Origin: Selaginella moellendorffii
Taxonomy: Eukaryota > Streptophyta > Lycopodiopsida > Selaginellales > Selaginellaceae
Reading direction: 5' to 3'
Length of the DNA: 22,056 bases
NCBI RefSeq assembly: GCF_000143415.4
Contig: NW_003314357.1
Location: 592,710 to 614,765, forward strand
The position numbers were made by a program, and so were the translations under genes. The stretch's first letter is position 1; each line of letters begins with the position of its first letter. The notes below the pieces were generated by a model. It saw nothing but the letters and a program-made list of their open reading frames with translations, ran no database searches and was not told the DNA's origin. This document shows positions 8,451 through 17,379 of the stretch, piece after piece.

Positions 8451-9229
8451 TGTGAGACACAAAATCCCTAGGCCCCAAAGTGGAGCCGGAAAGGATGCCA
8501 CGTGGTAGTGGCTGAAGCGAGAGCCAAACGAGCGTAACACGTTTGGACCAAAAGCTCCGACTTGAAAAGTCAAGAGCGGGAGTGGAACTCCCAAAGAAGT
8601 GCTCGAGGAACGAGCACGAAGCGAGCAAAAAGCGAGGCTCCAAAAAGGGACCCAAAAGGACCAACACATGACACGTGGGAGAGTCTGAGATGGACCCGAG
8701 TTGGAGTCCGAAGTGGAGTCCAAGATGGACCCGAGTTGAAGTCTGAAGTGGAGTCCGAGATGGAGTCTGAAGTGGAGTCCGAGGTGGACCCGAGATGGAC
8801 CCGAGATGGAGTCTGAAGTGGAGTCCGAGGTGGACCCGAGATGGACCCGAGTTGGAGTCCGAAGTGGAGTCCGAGATGGACCCGAGATGGAGTCCGAGAT
8901 GGAGTCCGAGATGGAGTCCGAAGTGGAGTCCGAGGTGGACCCGAGATGGACCCGAGATGGAGTCCAAAGTGGAGTCCGAGGTGGACCCGAGATGGACCCG
9001 AGTTGGAGTCCGAGGTGGAGTCCGAGATGGACCCGAGATGGAGTCCGAGATGGAGTCCGAGATGGAGTCTGAGGTGGACCCGAGATGGACCCGAAATGGA
9101 GTCCGAGATGGAGTCTGAGATGGACCCGAGATGGAGTCCGAGATGGAGTCCGAGATGAACCCGAGATGGACCCGAGATGGAGTCCGAGATGGAGTCCGAG
9201 ATGGAGTCCGAAGTCGAGACCGAGACCGG

Positions 9230-9261
<32 letters not shown>

Positions 9262-10383
9262 TCGGGACCGAGACCGAGCCCGAGGCCGAGACCGAGCCCG
9301 AGCCCGAGGCCGAGTCCGAGCCCGAGACCGAGCCCGAGTCCGAATCCGAGTCCGAGTCCGAGTCCGAGTCCAAGTCCGGAGCCTGAGAGGGTGAAAGCCC
9401 AAAGCGTTTGTCTCCCAGACCCTAGGGGGTTTGGTGAGCTCCAAAAGTATAGTAAGGGGGAGGACTGCAGTGGAGCCAGTTTGGCCAGGAAAGGCCAGTT
9501 TGGCCCAGGAAGGCCAAACCCAGTGTTGGGTGATGAACTGACCACTGGGAAGTCCAAGACTAGAGTGAATACGGACCGACAAGCGGGGTAGCTTGGTGAA
9601 GTGTTCAAGAGCCGACTCTAGTTCCCCCGGGAGATCGACTGGCCGATGCTCCCAGTCCAAGTGTGGGTGGCACTACCTACTTGGATACCAGGCGTGGCTC
9701 AACGGAACCTCGCTCTAAGCCCATGGCTAGAGCACCTAAAGGCAATAGGTGTTGAGAGTACCCAGGTGGCTCGCGTAAGGCCACGGTGTTCCGAAATGTC
9801 GTCCCAAAGGCCCAGACTGTGGAAAGGAAGAGGAGCAGTCCTCTGGGGTAGTGACCAAGGACACAGTCGTGTGGTGAGGAAGTCCCAGAGGACCGTGGGA
9901 CTTAGTGGTCGGGCCTGTGGGCCTCGATCCAGTGGCAGTGTTGGCAAACACGGCCAGGGGCAGAAAGGGACTTGGTAGGAACTGACAAAGGGACTTTGGG
10001 GAAGGCGATTCCCCAGGTCTGTGGGCATCCTAAGGATGCTAAGGAGTGGATCTAGGATGACCCCTCGTAGACAGATGGCCCAGTCTTGGAGAGACGGGAT
10101 GGTGATGCAAGTGGTATTGGACCATTTGCGCAGCAAAGGTGAATGGGCATGGCCTTAGCGTAACGGGCCGAGATGTCAGTGGTACCTTTGGGTGTCGGTC
10201 ATGGGATCGGACACGTAGAGCACTTGGACCAAGTGCAAAGGTTGAGTGGCATGGATGCCATTCTCGGGGCTAGCAAGCCCCAAGTCCTGAATGGGACTTA
10301 TGGAGGTTGTGAATGAGACCCCTCCAAGTGGTCGGAGGTGTGGTTAAGTGACTAAAGTAGAATGGAAAAATTAGTCGCTTACA
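8451..10383 (+). repeat. Left (5') LTR, 1,933 bp
   Basis: It has three parts: a 230-bp unique start with two CACGTGG boxes (8499-8505 and 8672-8678), a 700-bp low-complexity array (8681-9380) and a 1,003-bp GC-rich 3' part (9381-10383). The 3' part includes clear hairpins such as GCATCC-TAA-GGATGC, GCACTTG-GAC-CAAGTGC, GGGGCT-AGCA-AGCCCC and AAGTCC-TGAATG-GGACTT. Start and end parts have exactly the same lengths as in the right LTR; only the array differs in length. Confidence 0.92.
8681..9380 (+). repeat. Left-LTR array of 11-, 12- and 6-bp GAG-headed units
   Basis: Most of the array mixes GAGATGGACCC (11 bp) and GAGATGGAGTCC (12 bp) with close variants. Toward the right it becomes hexamers in ordered blocks: GAGACC, then GAGCCC/GAGGCC, then GAGTCC. 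None of these units contains a stop codon in any frame on either strand, which explains the long overlapping open frames (up to 414 codons) on both strands. These predicted proteins (Ser-Asp, Arg-Asp, Ser-Pro, Leu-Gly repeats) are by-products of composition, not evidence of genes. Confidence 0.95.
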
Positions 10384-10386
10384 ACT

Positions 10387-10398
10387 TGGTATCGGAGC
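10387..10398 (+). other. Primer-binding site, initiator-tRNA-Met type
   Basis: TGGTATCGGAGC starts three bases after the left LTR. The usual plant site complementary to the 3' end of tRNA-iMet is TGGTATCAGAGC, so there is one mismatch (A to G). It sets the element's direction as plus. Confidence 0.88.
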
Positions 10399-12930
10399 TG
10401 TTCCTTAGTCTGACTTTTATTGGTGCTCAAGTATATCACCACTAGTGTTGGCATCGGAAGGTCCGAGGAGTGGGCCTATCCTTGAGGAGTAGCAAGTCGG
10501 GAAGACATGGCTCTCCATTACAGTTCATGTGTGAACTTGTAGACGAGGTGGTGGATAGAAAAGGGCCAATAATGGAACGACTTTGGGATCTTGGGAACAG
10601 TGCAAGGTTTTCCTCATTGAGTTGAGGATGTGATCCGGATGAGCATTTGTCTCAGCAAATTGGCTAAGGTTGTTGTGGTAAACAACTAAAGTTGGGATCA
10701 CGGGAAAGATAGAGACTCCAAAATAATAAAGGAGTCACAAGATTATCCTCATATAGTTGAGGTTGGTACTCATGAATGTGAGACCAGAGGTAATGACCGT
10801 GGGAGGTCAAATACGGAAGAGGACTCAAGTCCTTGAAATGGTAGCCGGGGCTACCTTTAATAAATGCTGGAACAACCCAAGGAGTTGGGGGGTGTACTTA
10901 GAGATGAGTGGTATTCTCATCGCATGGACAAGTAGTCCTAAAGGGGCAAAAGTTGCCCCCAGAGAACAAAATCAAGTGTCGGAGTAACACTTGTGAAAAT
11001 AGTCCTTTTGAGTAGGACAGGAATGCAAGAAGTGTATTCCAGTGAGCTAGTGCCTCACAAGTAAGACCTTACGGGTCTGTGGATTAACCAAGTCCAAAAC
11101 TGCTAGATGACTCGAGTAGAGTCAAGGGATGGTCCTAAAAGGATTGATGGAAGCATTTGGACTGAGGTGTGTTGTACCCCACAAAGGATAGGGGGGGGAT
11201 CATAGGATCCAAGGATGAGAACAGAGGGTATCTCATCGATGGCAAAATGTGCCATGCTAAAGTTATGGGAAAGGTGTTCCCAGAAGAAAACAACTTTGAC
11301 ACAAAGTTGTGTGTGACCTCTATGGTGCAGTGCTAACGGATGGTTGGCATGAGAAAGGGCGGTGTTGGTCTTGGCAAAGAATTAGATACGAAGGGAAAGT
11401 GTCATAGAGGTAGGCTCGTGGAGCCGATGGTGTGGAGACACCAAATGTGTCAAGGTGTGATACCTTGAGGCTATGTTGGTGGGTTCATGAGAACCCCTTG
11501 CCAAAGGAATCCCAATGGAAATGGGAATGGCATAGCCTAAGCTGCAGAGCATGCAGTTGGAGTGTGGTGACCCAGATAATGATGGAGGTGTGAAAGCACC
11601 AAGCAATGAGTTATAGGACTTGACAACTATGAGGCAACTAAGCAAGAGGTGCAAAATAACTGGTTGAACGGGTAGAAGGTAGCTACCCAAGACTTCTTAA
11701 TAGCATAGGGAAGTCGGATACACCCTTACGGGGGATAAGTTGCTTGTGTTGCGATATAGTAAGTCAATGTCATAAAAGGAAATACTCATTATCAAGAAAG
11801 CCATCATTGGGACACCCGAACACTCTAGAACACCAGAAGGTGGTGTTTGATATCGCAAGGGCAATGGATAAAGCCCAAGGGACTAAGTCCCTAGCGAATG
11901 ATGGATAGAAGGTGCTATCCAAATGTCCAAGGTTGCGGAGACAGGAGAGGACTGTCTACCCGAGTTGGACAAAGCCAAAAATGGAATTTTGGCAAGGCTA
12001 GTGATGGGCATGTAAAGGCCCATAAGCAACAATGTAATCCCAGTGTGTGGGATTATAAGGTGAGCATACCCGGATTGAGGAACCACTCCCTAGGCTATTG
12101 GGTAGGTTCATCCCTAAGAATACTTACTAAAGCATGATAGAAAGTGCAACGCTATCCTCCTGGTCTGGAGGAGAATGACCAAAGGAAAGGTGTGAAGCCA
12201 AAAAGCAAGAAGTAAGGGGATAGAACCGAACCATAGGAATCAAAGGGCATAACCAAAGTTGGTTATGCCAGCTGGGAGTGGAGAATCAAGTGGGGGCTCG
12301 AGGGTGTTGTCGCTAGCAACCGTGATGCCATGGAGAGTCTAAAATATGGAATTATCCATGTTAGACTATGTGGCATTTTGAAGGCTTGCAAAAAGGGAGG
12401 CCTTAGCAAGCTGAGGGACAAAGTTCCTTCAAGGTTCCCAAAGACGATTCTAGGTAGCTTAGTACCTAGAAAGGCCAAGTGTGAATGGTTCATGGAACGC
12501 GCGAAATCAGAGTGGCGCAGTAGAAGAGTGGTCTTGAAGCTTGCCATGAGGCAAGGCTATCAAGGTTAGGGAAGTAGTTCCCGAGTGTTCAAAGAGAGGG
12601 CTTTGAACGAAAGTCGATGGTCAAGGACTTTCACGCTTATGCAGGAACCATGTTACAGTGGTCGGAGGACTTGCCAAGCGAGATTGGCACGTCGGGGGAA
12701 CAAATACCCTAGTTGACGGTGATAACTTCAAAAAGGGTGGGCCATGGGGCCGAGCATGGAGGAGTCCATGCATGATCACAGACATGTCAAGTGAGAGGAC
12801 TTGGCAGTGTGGAGGAACTAGGTTCCTAAGCTGTGATTTGTAGCGCGCTTTAAAAATAAGTTGGTGCACCGGCGTGGGGAGTCACGCTAGGCATCTTGTG
12901 TGATGCCGTCCGTAGATGCATATACGGAGG

Positions 12931-12976
12931 TTGGGTTCGAGTCCCGACCCTCTAGTGCTTGGGTTCGAGTCCCAAA
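12931..12976 (+). other. Two tandem tRNA T-arm-like hairpins (Pol III B-box like)
   Basis: TTGGG-TTCGAGT-CCCGA at about 12932-12948 and TTGGG-TTCGAGT-CCCAA at about 12960-12976 are both perfect or near-perfect 5-bp stems with the 7-base loop TTCGAGT, exactly the tRNA T-arm form. GGTTCGAGTCC matches the B-box consensus. I found no convincing A box or acceptor stem upstream, so this is not a tRNA gene. It may be a tRNA-derived fragment or mimic inside the retrotransposon RNA. Confidence 0.6.
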
Positions 12977-12986
12977 TCACTAGGGC

Positions 12987-13330
12987 GTGGTGATGGTTTG
13001 GAATATGAGGACACTCATATTTCGGTGGTCATGGACTCTCAGTGGGGAGACTGGTTTGGGCACACCGCCAAGCGAGGGATGCCTCAGAGTCGTGATGCAC
13101 GGTTAGATTGCTTAGTGTGAAAGCTCGGCATATCTAACTTGAACGCTTTGGTGCAAGTGGCACCAAGGACGTGGTGAGTGAGATGGGGACACCTAATCTC
13201 AGTTGCTATGGACCCTTGGCCGGAAGGGCTGGCTTGGGCGCACCACCAAGTGTGGGGGATGCCCCCGGGGTCGTAGTTAACAAGTTAAAGGTCTGGAAGA
13301 CTTAGTACCTATTGGCAAACTTGTTAAGGT
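12987..13330 (+). repeat. Diverged tandem duplication (~180 bp) with conserved hairpin order
   Basis: Unit 1 (about 12987-13165) and unit 2 (about 13170-13330) share the core CTGGYTTGGGCRCACCRCCAA and GGGATGCC..G.GTCGT. Each unit has, in order, a hairpin around GGACAC (13002-13021; 13179-13201), a short stem (TCTC/GAGA; CCCTT/AAGGG), the stem YTTGG/CCAAG, and a closing inverted repeat (GTTAGAT/ATCTAAC; TTAACAAGTT/AACTTGTTAA). Stem sequences differ between units but still pair, which is the pattern of compensatory change. Confidence 0.6.
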
Positions 13331-14420
13331 GCCGAGGTGAGATCACTAGGTGATCTTGTGGCTAAATAAGGACAAGGTCCTTGTTTGGGTTAAGGAATAA
13401 GGTTCCTAGTTCAAAGTGTTGATTTGAACTATTGATGATGGTGTGGCTTGGTCAAGGTGACCAAGTGGGAAAAACACCTTAGGGAAATGAGCTATGTCAT
13501 CGTGATGGCATAGTGTGTCCAAGGAAAGTAGTCTCTAAAGAGACCCATGAGAGGGTCACAAAGTTGGGCCGAGGATAGAGCCCACAGCAGAAGATGCTAA
13601 AAGAGACTTACTAGGGGTGAACACCCTAGTCTTGGCAAAGCAGAGCCTTTGCTATGGAATCAAAAGAATACCTCAAGGAGGGAGGTAGAGATTCGATGTT
13701 GCTTGGTGCAACAATCAACGGATAGGAGCAAAAGATGAGTGGCCAAGATAGGGCCGTGGAATCCTTGGGAAGGAATCCAAGTGACAAAGTTAGGCGAGGA
13801 ACACTAATGTGTTGGACGCTAACAAATTGCGGGAAAGGAAGTGTGTTTCCAAGGATAGATTCTAAATTGCTCCGATTTGGCGAAAGTGGAAGCTCCAAGG
13901 GAGGGAGTGGTAAGGTAGCCAAATGATAGGGCCATGAACAGCCCTAGCACAAAGTATGATAACTGGAACTTTGGCACGAAATAGAAGAGAGGATGATGGT
14001 GCCCTCGAATAGAGAACTTCCTAGGATGGGAAGTGGAGTTGCACAAAAGGTGCAAGGCAAGGTGTCGGAGACACCTAGGAAATTAACTCCAAGGAGTCAA
14101 AATTCAAAGTTCCAAAGTGTAGAGGTTATATCGATGGAAATTGAGACTACTCGAGAAGGAGTAGTGGGATTGACTTAGAGAAGGGTCTCTAAGAGGTTTA
14201 GCAAGAACTAAACCAATAAAAGGAGAGAACCATTACATATGGTCCAATCAGTCTCTAAGTTGGAGAGACTACGCTCCTTAAAGGATGGACAAGGCATGGT
14301 GAGCCTTTGGTGTCAAACCATAGACAAAGATTGGCTACGCGCCAAGGATGGAAATGGTAACACATGCGGGTGTTACTTTATAAAATGGTTCATCGTTCGA
14401 TGAGGACATCGAACTTCGTC

Positions 14421-14435
14421 TATGGGTGGTGGAGT
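14421..14435 (+). other. Polypurine-like tract before the right LTR
   Basis: TATGGGTGGTGGAGT lies directly against the TGTGAGAC start of the right LTR. It is G-rich with interrupting T, so it is an imperfect polypurine tract. Its position is what identifies it as the likely plus-strand primer. Confidence 0.55.
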
Positions 14436-15168
14436 TGTGAGACACAAAATCCCTAGGCCCCAAAGTGGAGCCGGAAAGGGTGCCACGTGGTAGTGGCTGA
14501 AGCGAGAGCCAAACGAGCGTAACACGTTTGGACCAAAAGCTCCGACTTGAAAAGTCAAGAGCGGGAGTGGAACTCCCAAAGAAGTGCTCGAGGAACGAGC
14601 ACGAAGCGAGCAAAAAGCGAGGCTCCAAAAAGGGACCCAAAAGGACCAACACATGACACGTGGGAGAGTCCGAGATGGACCCGAGTTGGAGTCCGAAGTG
14701 GAGTCCGAGATGGACCCGAGTTGAAGTCCGAAGTGGAGTCCGAGATGGAGTCCGAAGTGGAGTCCGAGGTGGACCCGAGATGGACCCGAGATGGAGTCCA
14801 AAGTGGAGTCCGAGGTGGACCCGAGATGGACCCGAGTTGGAGTCCGAAGTGGAGTCCGAGATGGACCCGAAATGGAGTCCGAGATGGAGTCCGAGATGGA
14901 GTCCGAAGTGGAGTCCGAGGTGGACCCGAGATGGATCCGAGATGGAGTCCGAAGTGGAGTCCGAGGTGGACCCGAGATGGACCCGAGTTAGAGTCCGAGG
15001 TGGAGTCCGAGATGGACCCGAGATGGAGTCCGAGATGGAGTCCGAGGTGGACCCGAGATGGACCCGAAATGGAGTCCGAGATGGAGTCCGAGATGGACCC
15101 GAGATGGAGTCCGAGATGGAGTCCGAGATGGAGTCCGAGATGGAGTCCGAAGTCGAGACCGAGACCGG

Positions 15169-15200
<32 letters not shown>

Positions 15201-16328
15201 TCGGGACCGAGACCGAGACCGAGATCGGGACCGAGACCGAGACCGAGGCCGAGGCCGAGACCGAGCCCGAGTCCGAGCCCGAGTCCGAATCCGAGTCCGA
15301 GTCCGAGTCCGAGTCCGAGTCCGGAGCCTGAGAGGGTGAAAGCCCAAAGCGTTCGTCTCCCAGACCCTGGGGGGTTTGGTGAGCTCCAAAAGTATAGTAA
15401 GGGGGAGGACTGCAGTGGAGCCAGTTTGGCCAGGAAAGGCCAGTTTGGCCCAGGAAGGCCAGACCCAGTGTTGGGTGATGAACTGACCACTGGGAAGTCC
15501 AAGACTAGAGTGAATACGGACCGACAAGCGGGGTAGCTTGGTGAAGTGTTCAAGAGCCGGCTCTAGTTCCCCCGGGAGATCGACTGGCCGATGCTCCCAG
15601 TCCAAGTGTGGGTTGCACTACCTACTTGGATACCAGGCGTGGCTCAACGGAACCTCGCTCTAAGCCCATGGCTAGAGCACCTAAAGGCGATAGGTGGGGA
15701 GAGTACCCAGGTGGCTCGCGTAAGGCCACGGTGTTCCGAAATGTCGTCCCAAAGGCCCAGACTGTGGAAAAGAAGAGGAGCAGTCCTCTGGGGTAGTGAC
15801 CAAGGACACAGTCATGTGGTGAGGAAGTCCCAGAGGACCGTGGGACTTAGTGGTCGGGCCTGTGGGCCTCGATCCAGTGGCAGTGTTGGCAAACACGGCC
15901 AGGGGCAGAAAGGGACTTGGTAGGAACTGACAAAAGGACTTTGGGGAAGGCGATTCCCTAGGTCTGTGGGCATCCTAAGGATGCTAAGGAGTGGATCTAG
16001 GATGACCCCTCGTAGACAGATGGCCCAGTCTTGGAGAGACGGGATGGTGATGCAAGTGGTATTGGACCATTTGCGCAGCAAAGGTGAATGGGCATGGCCT
16101 TAGCGTAACGGGCCGAGATGTCAGTGGTACCTTTGGGTGTCGGTCATGGGATCGGACACGTGGAGCACTTGGACCAAGTGCAAAGGTTGAGTGGCATGGA
16201 TGCCATTCTCGGGGCTAGCAAGCCCCAAGTCCTGAATGGGACTTATGGAGGTTGTGAATGAGACCCCTCCAAGTGGTCGGAGGTGTGGTTAAGTGACTAA
16301 AGTAGAATGGAAAAATTAGTCGCTTACA
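14436..16328 (+). repeat. Right (3') LTR, 1,893 bp
   Basis: It is the same three-part layout as the left LTR: 230 bp, an array of 660 bp (14666-15325), then 1,003 bp. The CACGTGG boxes are at 14484-14490 and 14657-14663. The 40-bp length difference from the left LTR lies wholly within the array, consistent with loss or gain of 11-, 12- and 6-bp units. Transcription from this copy could run into the LINE remnant and the second exon-1 copy downstream. Confidence 0.92.
14666..15325 (+). repeat. Right-LTR array of GAG-headed units
   Basis: It has the same order of blocks as in the left LTR: mixed GAGATGGACCC / GAGATGGAGTCC, then GAGACC with GAGATCGGGACC, then GAGGCC/GAGCCC, then GAGTCC. It has more GAGACC/GATCGGGACC units and fewer GAGCCC units than the left copy, showing independent or pre-insertion array change. 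The open frames up to about 330 codons are composition artefacts. Confidence 0.95.
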
Positions 16329-16447
16329 CATTCATGGGGAACACGACCACAACATCAACGACTACTCTTTTTCTTCGTGCCATGGAAGACCAGAGGGCAT
16401 TGCTCATTGAAGCAATATGCCCTCACTTCACAAATAGAAACACCTAG
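16329..16447 (+). mobile_element. LINE-type ORF, final part (right of the insertion)
   Basis: 16329-16387 is the remainder of the second 63-bp unit (MGNTTTTSTTTLFLRAME). The frame then continues EDQRALLIEAICPHFTNRNT and stops at TAG 16445-16447. Joined in thought to 8098-8450, this completes the C-terminus of the LINE ORF. The following 120 bp, with CCCTCCCCTCTTCCCTTTC, is probably its 3' UTR. An imperfect hairpin (GAGGGCAT..ATGCCCTC) lies at about 16389-16420 in the coding part. Confidence 0.65.
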
Positions 16448-16576
16448 CAAATAACACTTCCCTCCCCTCTTCCCTTTCTACTCAAAAAGTCCCATGCTCT
16501 CACGGGCTAATGGTGACTATTATCTATCTATCAACCCTGTAGTCTCATTCTATGCTCCAAGACCTCCAAAAAGCAT

Positions 16577-16872
16577 ATATATGCTTTATTTCGTTAAAGT
16601 GGGATTTATTCAGTAAAGTGGGACATTAATTAGCATGTGTCCACATGCCATTTCTTAGTACTTAATTAATATTTATTAATATTTCTTTTAGTTTTTTAAT
16701 TTATTTTTTTATATTTCACAATATTATAACACAAAATCATATGAAAAGTTTTTAATTTATAAATTATAAAGTTAAAACTTCAATTTTTTATTGTTGTTAT
16801 AAAAATGGCATGTGGCCACACACCATAAGTGGGATAATGAAAAGTCCCACTTTAACGAAATAAAGCATATAT
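16577..16872. mobile_element. MITE with 28-bp perfect terminal inverted repeats
   Basis: 16577-16604 (ATATATGCTTTATTTCGTTA and on to GTGGGA) is exactly repeated in inverse at 16845-16872. Further in, GTGTCCACATGCCATTT on the left and AAAATGGCATGTGGCCACAC on the right are also inverted with few changes, so the inverted ends reach about 85 bp. The middle is very AT-rich and has no ORF. At roughly 296 bp it fits a miniature inverted-repeat transposable element. The ends abut TA-rich DNA, so a TA target (Tc1/mariner-type) is possible but not provable here. Confidence 0.75.
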
Positions 16873-17052
16873 TAAGGGACTTATCGAGAGATCAAGTTCC
16901 CATCTGGTACACAGCCTATTGCAAATGGAGAGCGCTTTCGAGCTCCTTGGTCAAACAATAAACATACTTTTACTCACAAAGATGGATCAGGATTACCTAG
17001 AGCCTTTTTACCCTTTTTCTCCTATGTAGCATAAAAAGCCAGGGTTTTTCTC

Positions 17053-17379
17053 ATGGCTATGGCAAATCGATGGGCGATGGATGAGGCGACGAGGAAGGAG
17101 AAGGAGAGGAGGACGGAGGAGCGGAGGAAGCTGGAGAGGTCACATAATTGGGAGGATGGCACCGATCCATGGGAGGACGAGCTCTTCTACAACGAGCGGA
17201 TCAGGAATCTGTCCAAGAGAGTGACGAAAGAGCATATCGATGTGCTCAGGGTCAATGCCAACCCAGATCACATACGCATTCTTCAAGAGTGTTACAAGCA
17301 GCTGGAGGCTGAATTTGGCCCTAAAGCGAAGCGGAAGCCTCTTGGTGAGACCTGTAAGAATTCTGAGAATAATCCTTAG
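17053..17379 (+). CDS. Second copy of exon 1 of the novel gene (108-residue frame)
   Basis: MAMANRWAMDEATRKEKER and the following residues match exon 1 of the gene at 4758 at about 75% identity, with four extra residues (MDEA) near the start. The conserved core HNWEDGTDPWED-LFYNERI is intact. The frame passes the same donor (GTGAGACCTG at 17345) and ends in the same GETCKNSENNP and stop. Homology continues about 40 bp past the stop, then ends. No exon 2-11 counterparts lie before the next gene, so this is either a stand-alone short gene or a partial duplicate. The promoter-like leader is also duplicated. Coding constraint seems preserved: no stops and no frameshifts. Confidence 0.55.
   Translation: MAMANRWAMDEATRKEKERRTEERRKLERSHNWEDGTDPWEDELFYNERIRNLSKRVTKEHIDVLRVNANPDHIRILQECYKQLEAEFGPKAKRKPLGETCKNSENNP

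Larger units (their letters stand above)
10384..14435 (+). other. Non-coding interior of the retrotransposon, a train of short hairpins
   Basis: No frame longer than about 100 codons looks protein-like. The sequence instead holds a dense series of perfect hairpins with unrelated stems, for example 10943-10959 (GGGGCAA), 11290-11310 (ACAACTTTG, 9 bp), 12587-12608 (GTTCAAAG, 8 bp), 13002-13021 (AATATGAG), 13447-13465 (CTTGGTCA), 13610-13630 (ACTAGGG) and 14060-14076 (AGGTGTC). In 14016-14403 I count 12 hairpins in 388 bases. The region could supply a structured packaging RNA for the element. That is inference; the hairpins themselves are directly visible. Confidence 0.75.
8451..16328 (+). mobile_element. 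Non-autonomous LTR retrotransposon (LARD-like), 7,878 bp
   Basis: Two long direct repeats (8451-10383 and 14436-16328) begin TGTGAGACAC and end CGCTTACA, giving TG..CA termini. A primer-binding site follows the left LTR, and a G-rich polypurine-like tract precedes the right one. The flanks give CATTT on the left and CATTC on the right, an imperfect 5-bp target duplication. No gag, protease, integrase or reverse-transcriptase motif is found in any frame of the 4,052-bp interior, so it must be mobilised by a relative. Large non-coding interiors with long LTRs define LARDs in plants. My hand count outside the array finds about 15 substitutions in 1,233 aligned bases, so the insertion is fairly young. 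The iMet-type primer site does not tell Gypsy from Copia. Confidence 0.9.

Noticed and set aside
8681-9380. CRISPR-like array
   Set aside because: Units are 6-12 bp without unique spacers, in a plant retrotransposon LTR. This is simple-sequence DNA.
8416-9660. Very long open frames (up to 414 codons) on both strands over the LTR array
   Set aside because: The GAG-headed repeat units contain no stop codon in any frame, so several overlapping frames are open at once on both strands. The products are simple-sequence peptides with no domain.
12850-12990. A tRNA gene in the retrotransposon interior
   Set aside because: Only T-arm-like hairpins are present. No acceptor stem, D-arm or anticodon arm could be placed.
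10757-13926. Short ORFs (60-105 codons) in the retrotransposon interior
   Set aside because: They are scattered on both strands with no motif, no gag/pol similarity and no consistent frame. They are expected by chance in GC-moderate DNA.
14547-15605. Long overlapping open frames in the right LTR
   Set aside because: Same cause as in the left LTR: composition of the array. The same frames are not consistently kept between the two LTRs.
8383-16387. A 59-bp target-site duplication of the retrotransposon
   Set aside because: The extra CTAGCATT after the left block shows a pre-existing 63-bp tandem repeat in the LINE ORF. The real duplication is about 5 bp.
16389-16420. microRNA-like hairpin (GAGGGCAT..ATGCCCTC)
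   Set aside because: The stem is short, has a bulge and lies within the LINE coding frame; there is no evidence of a precursor.
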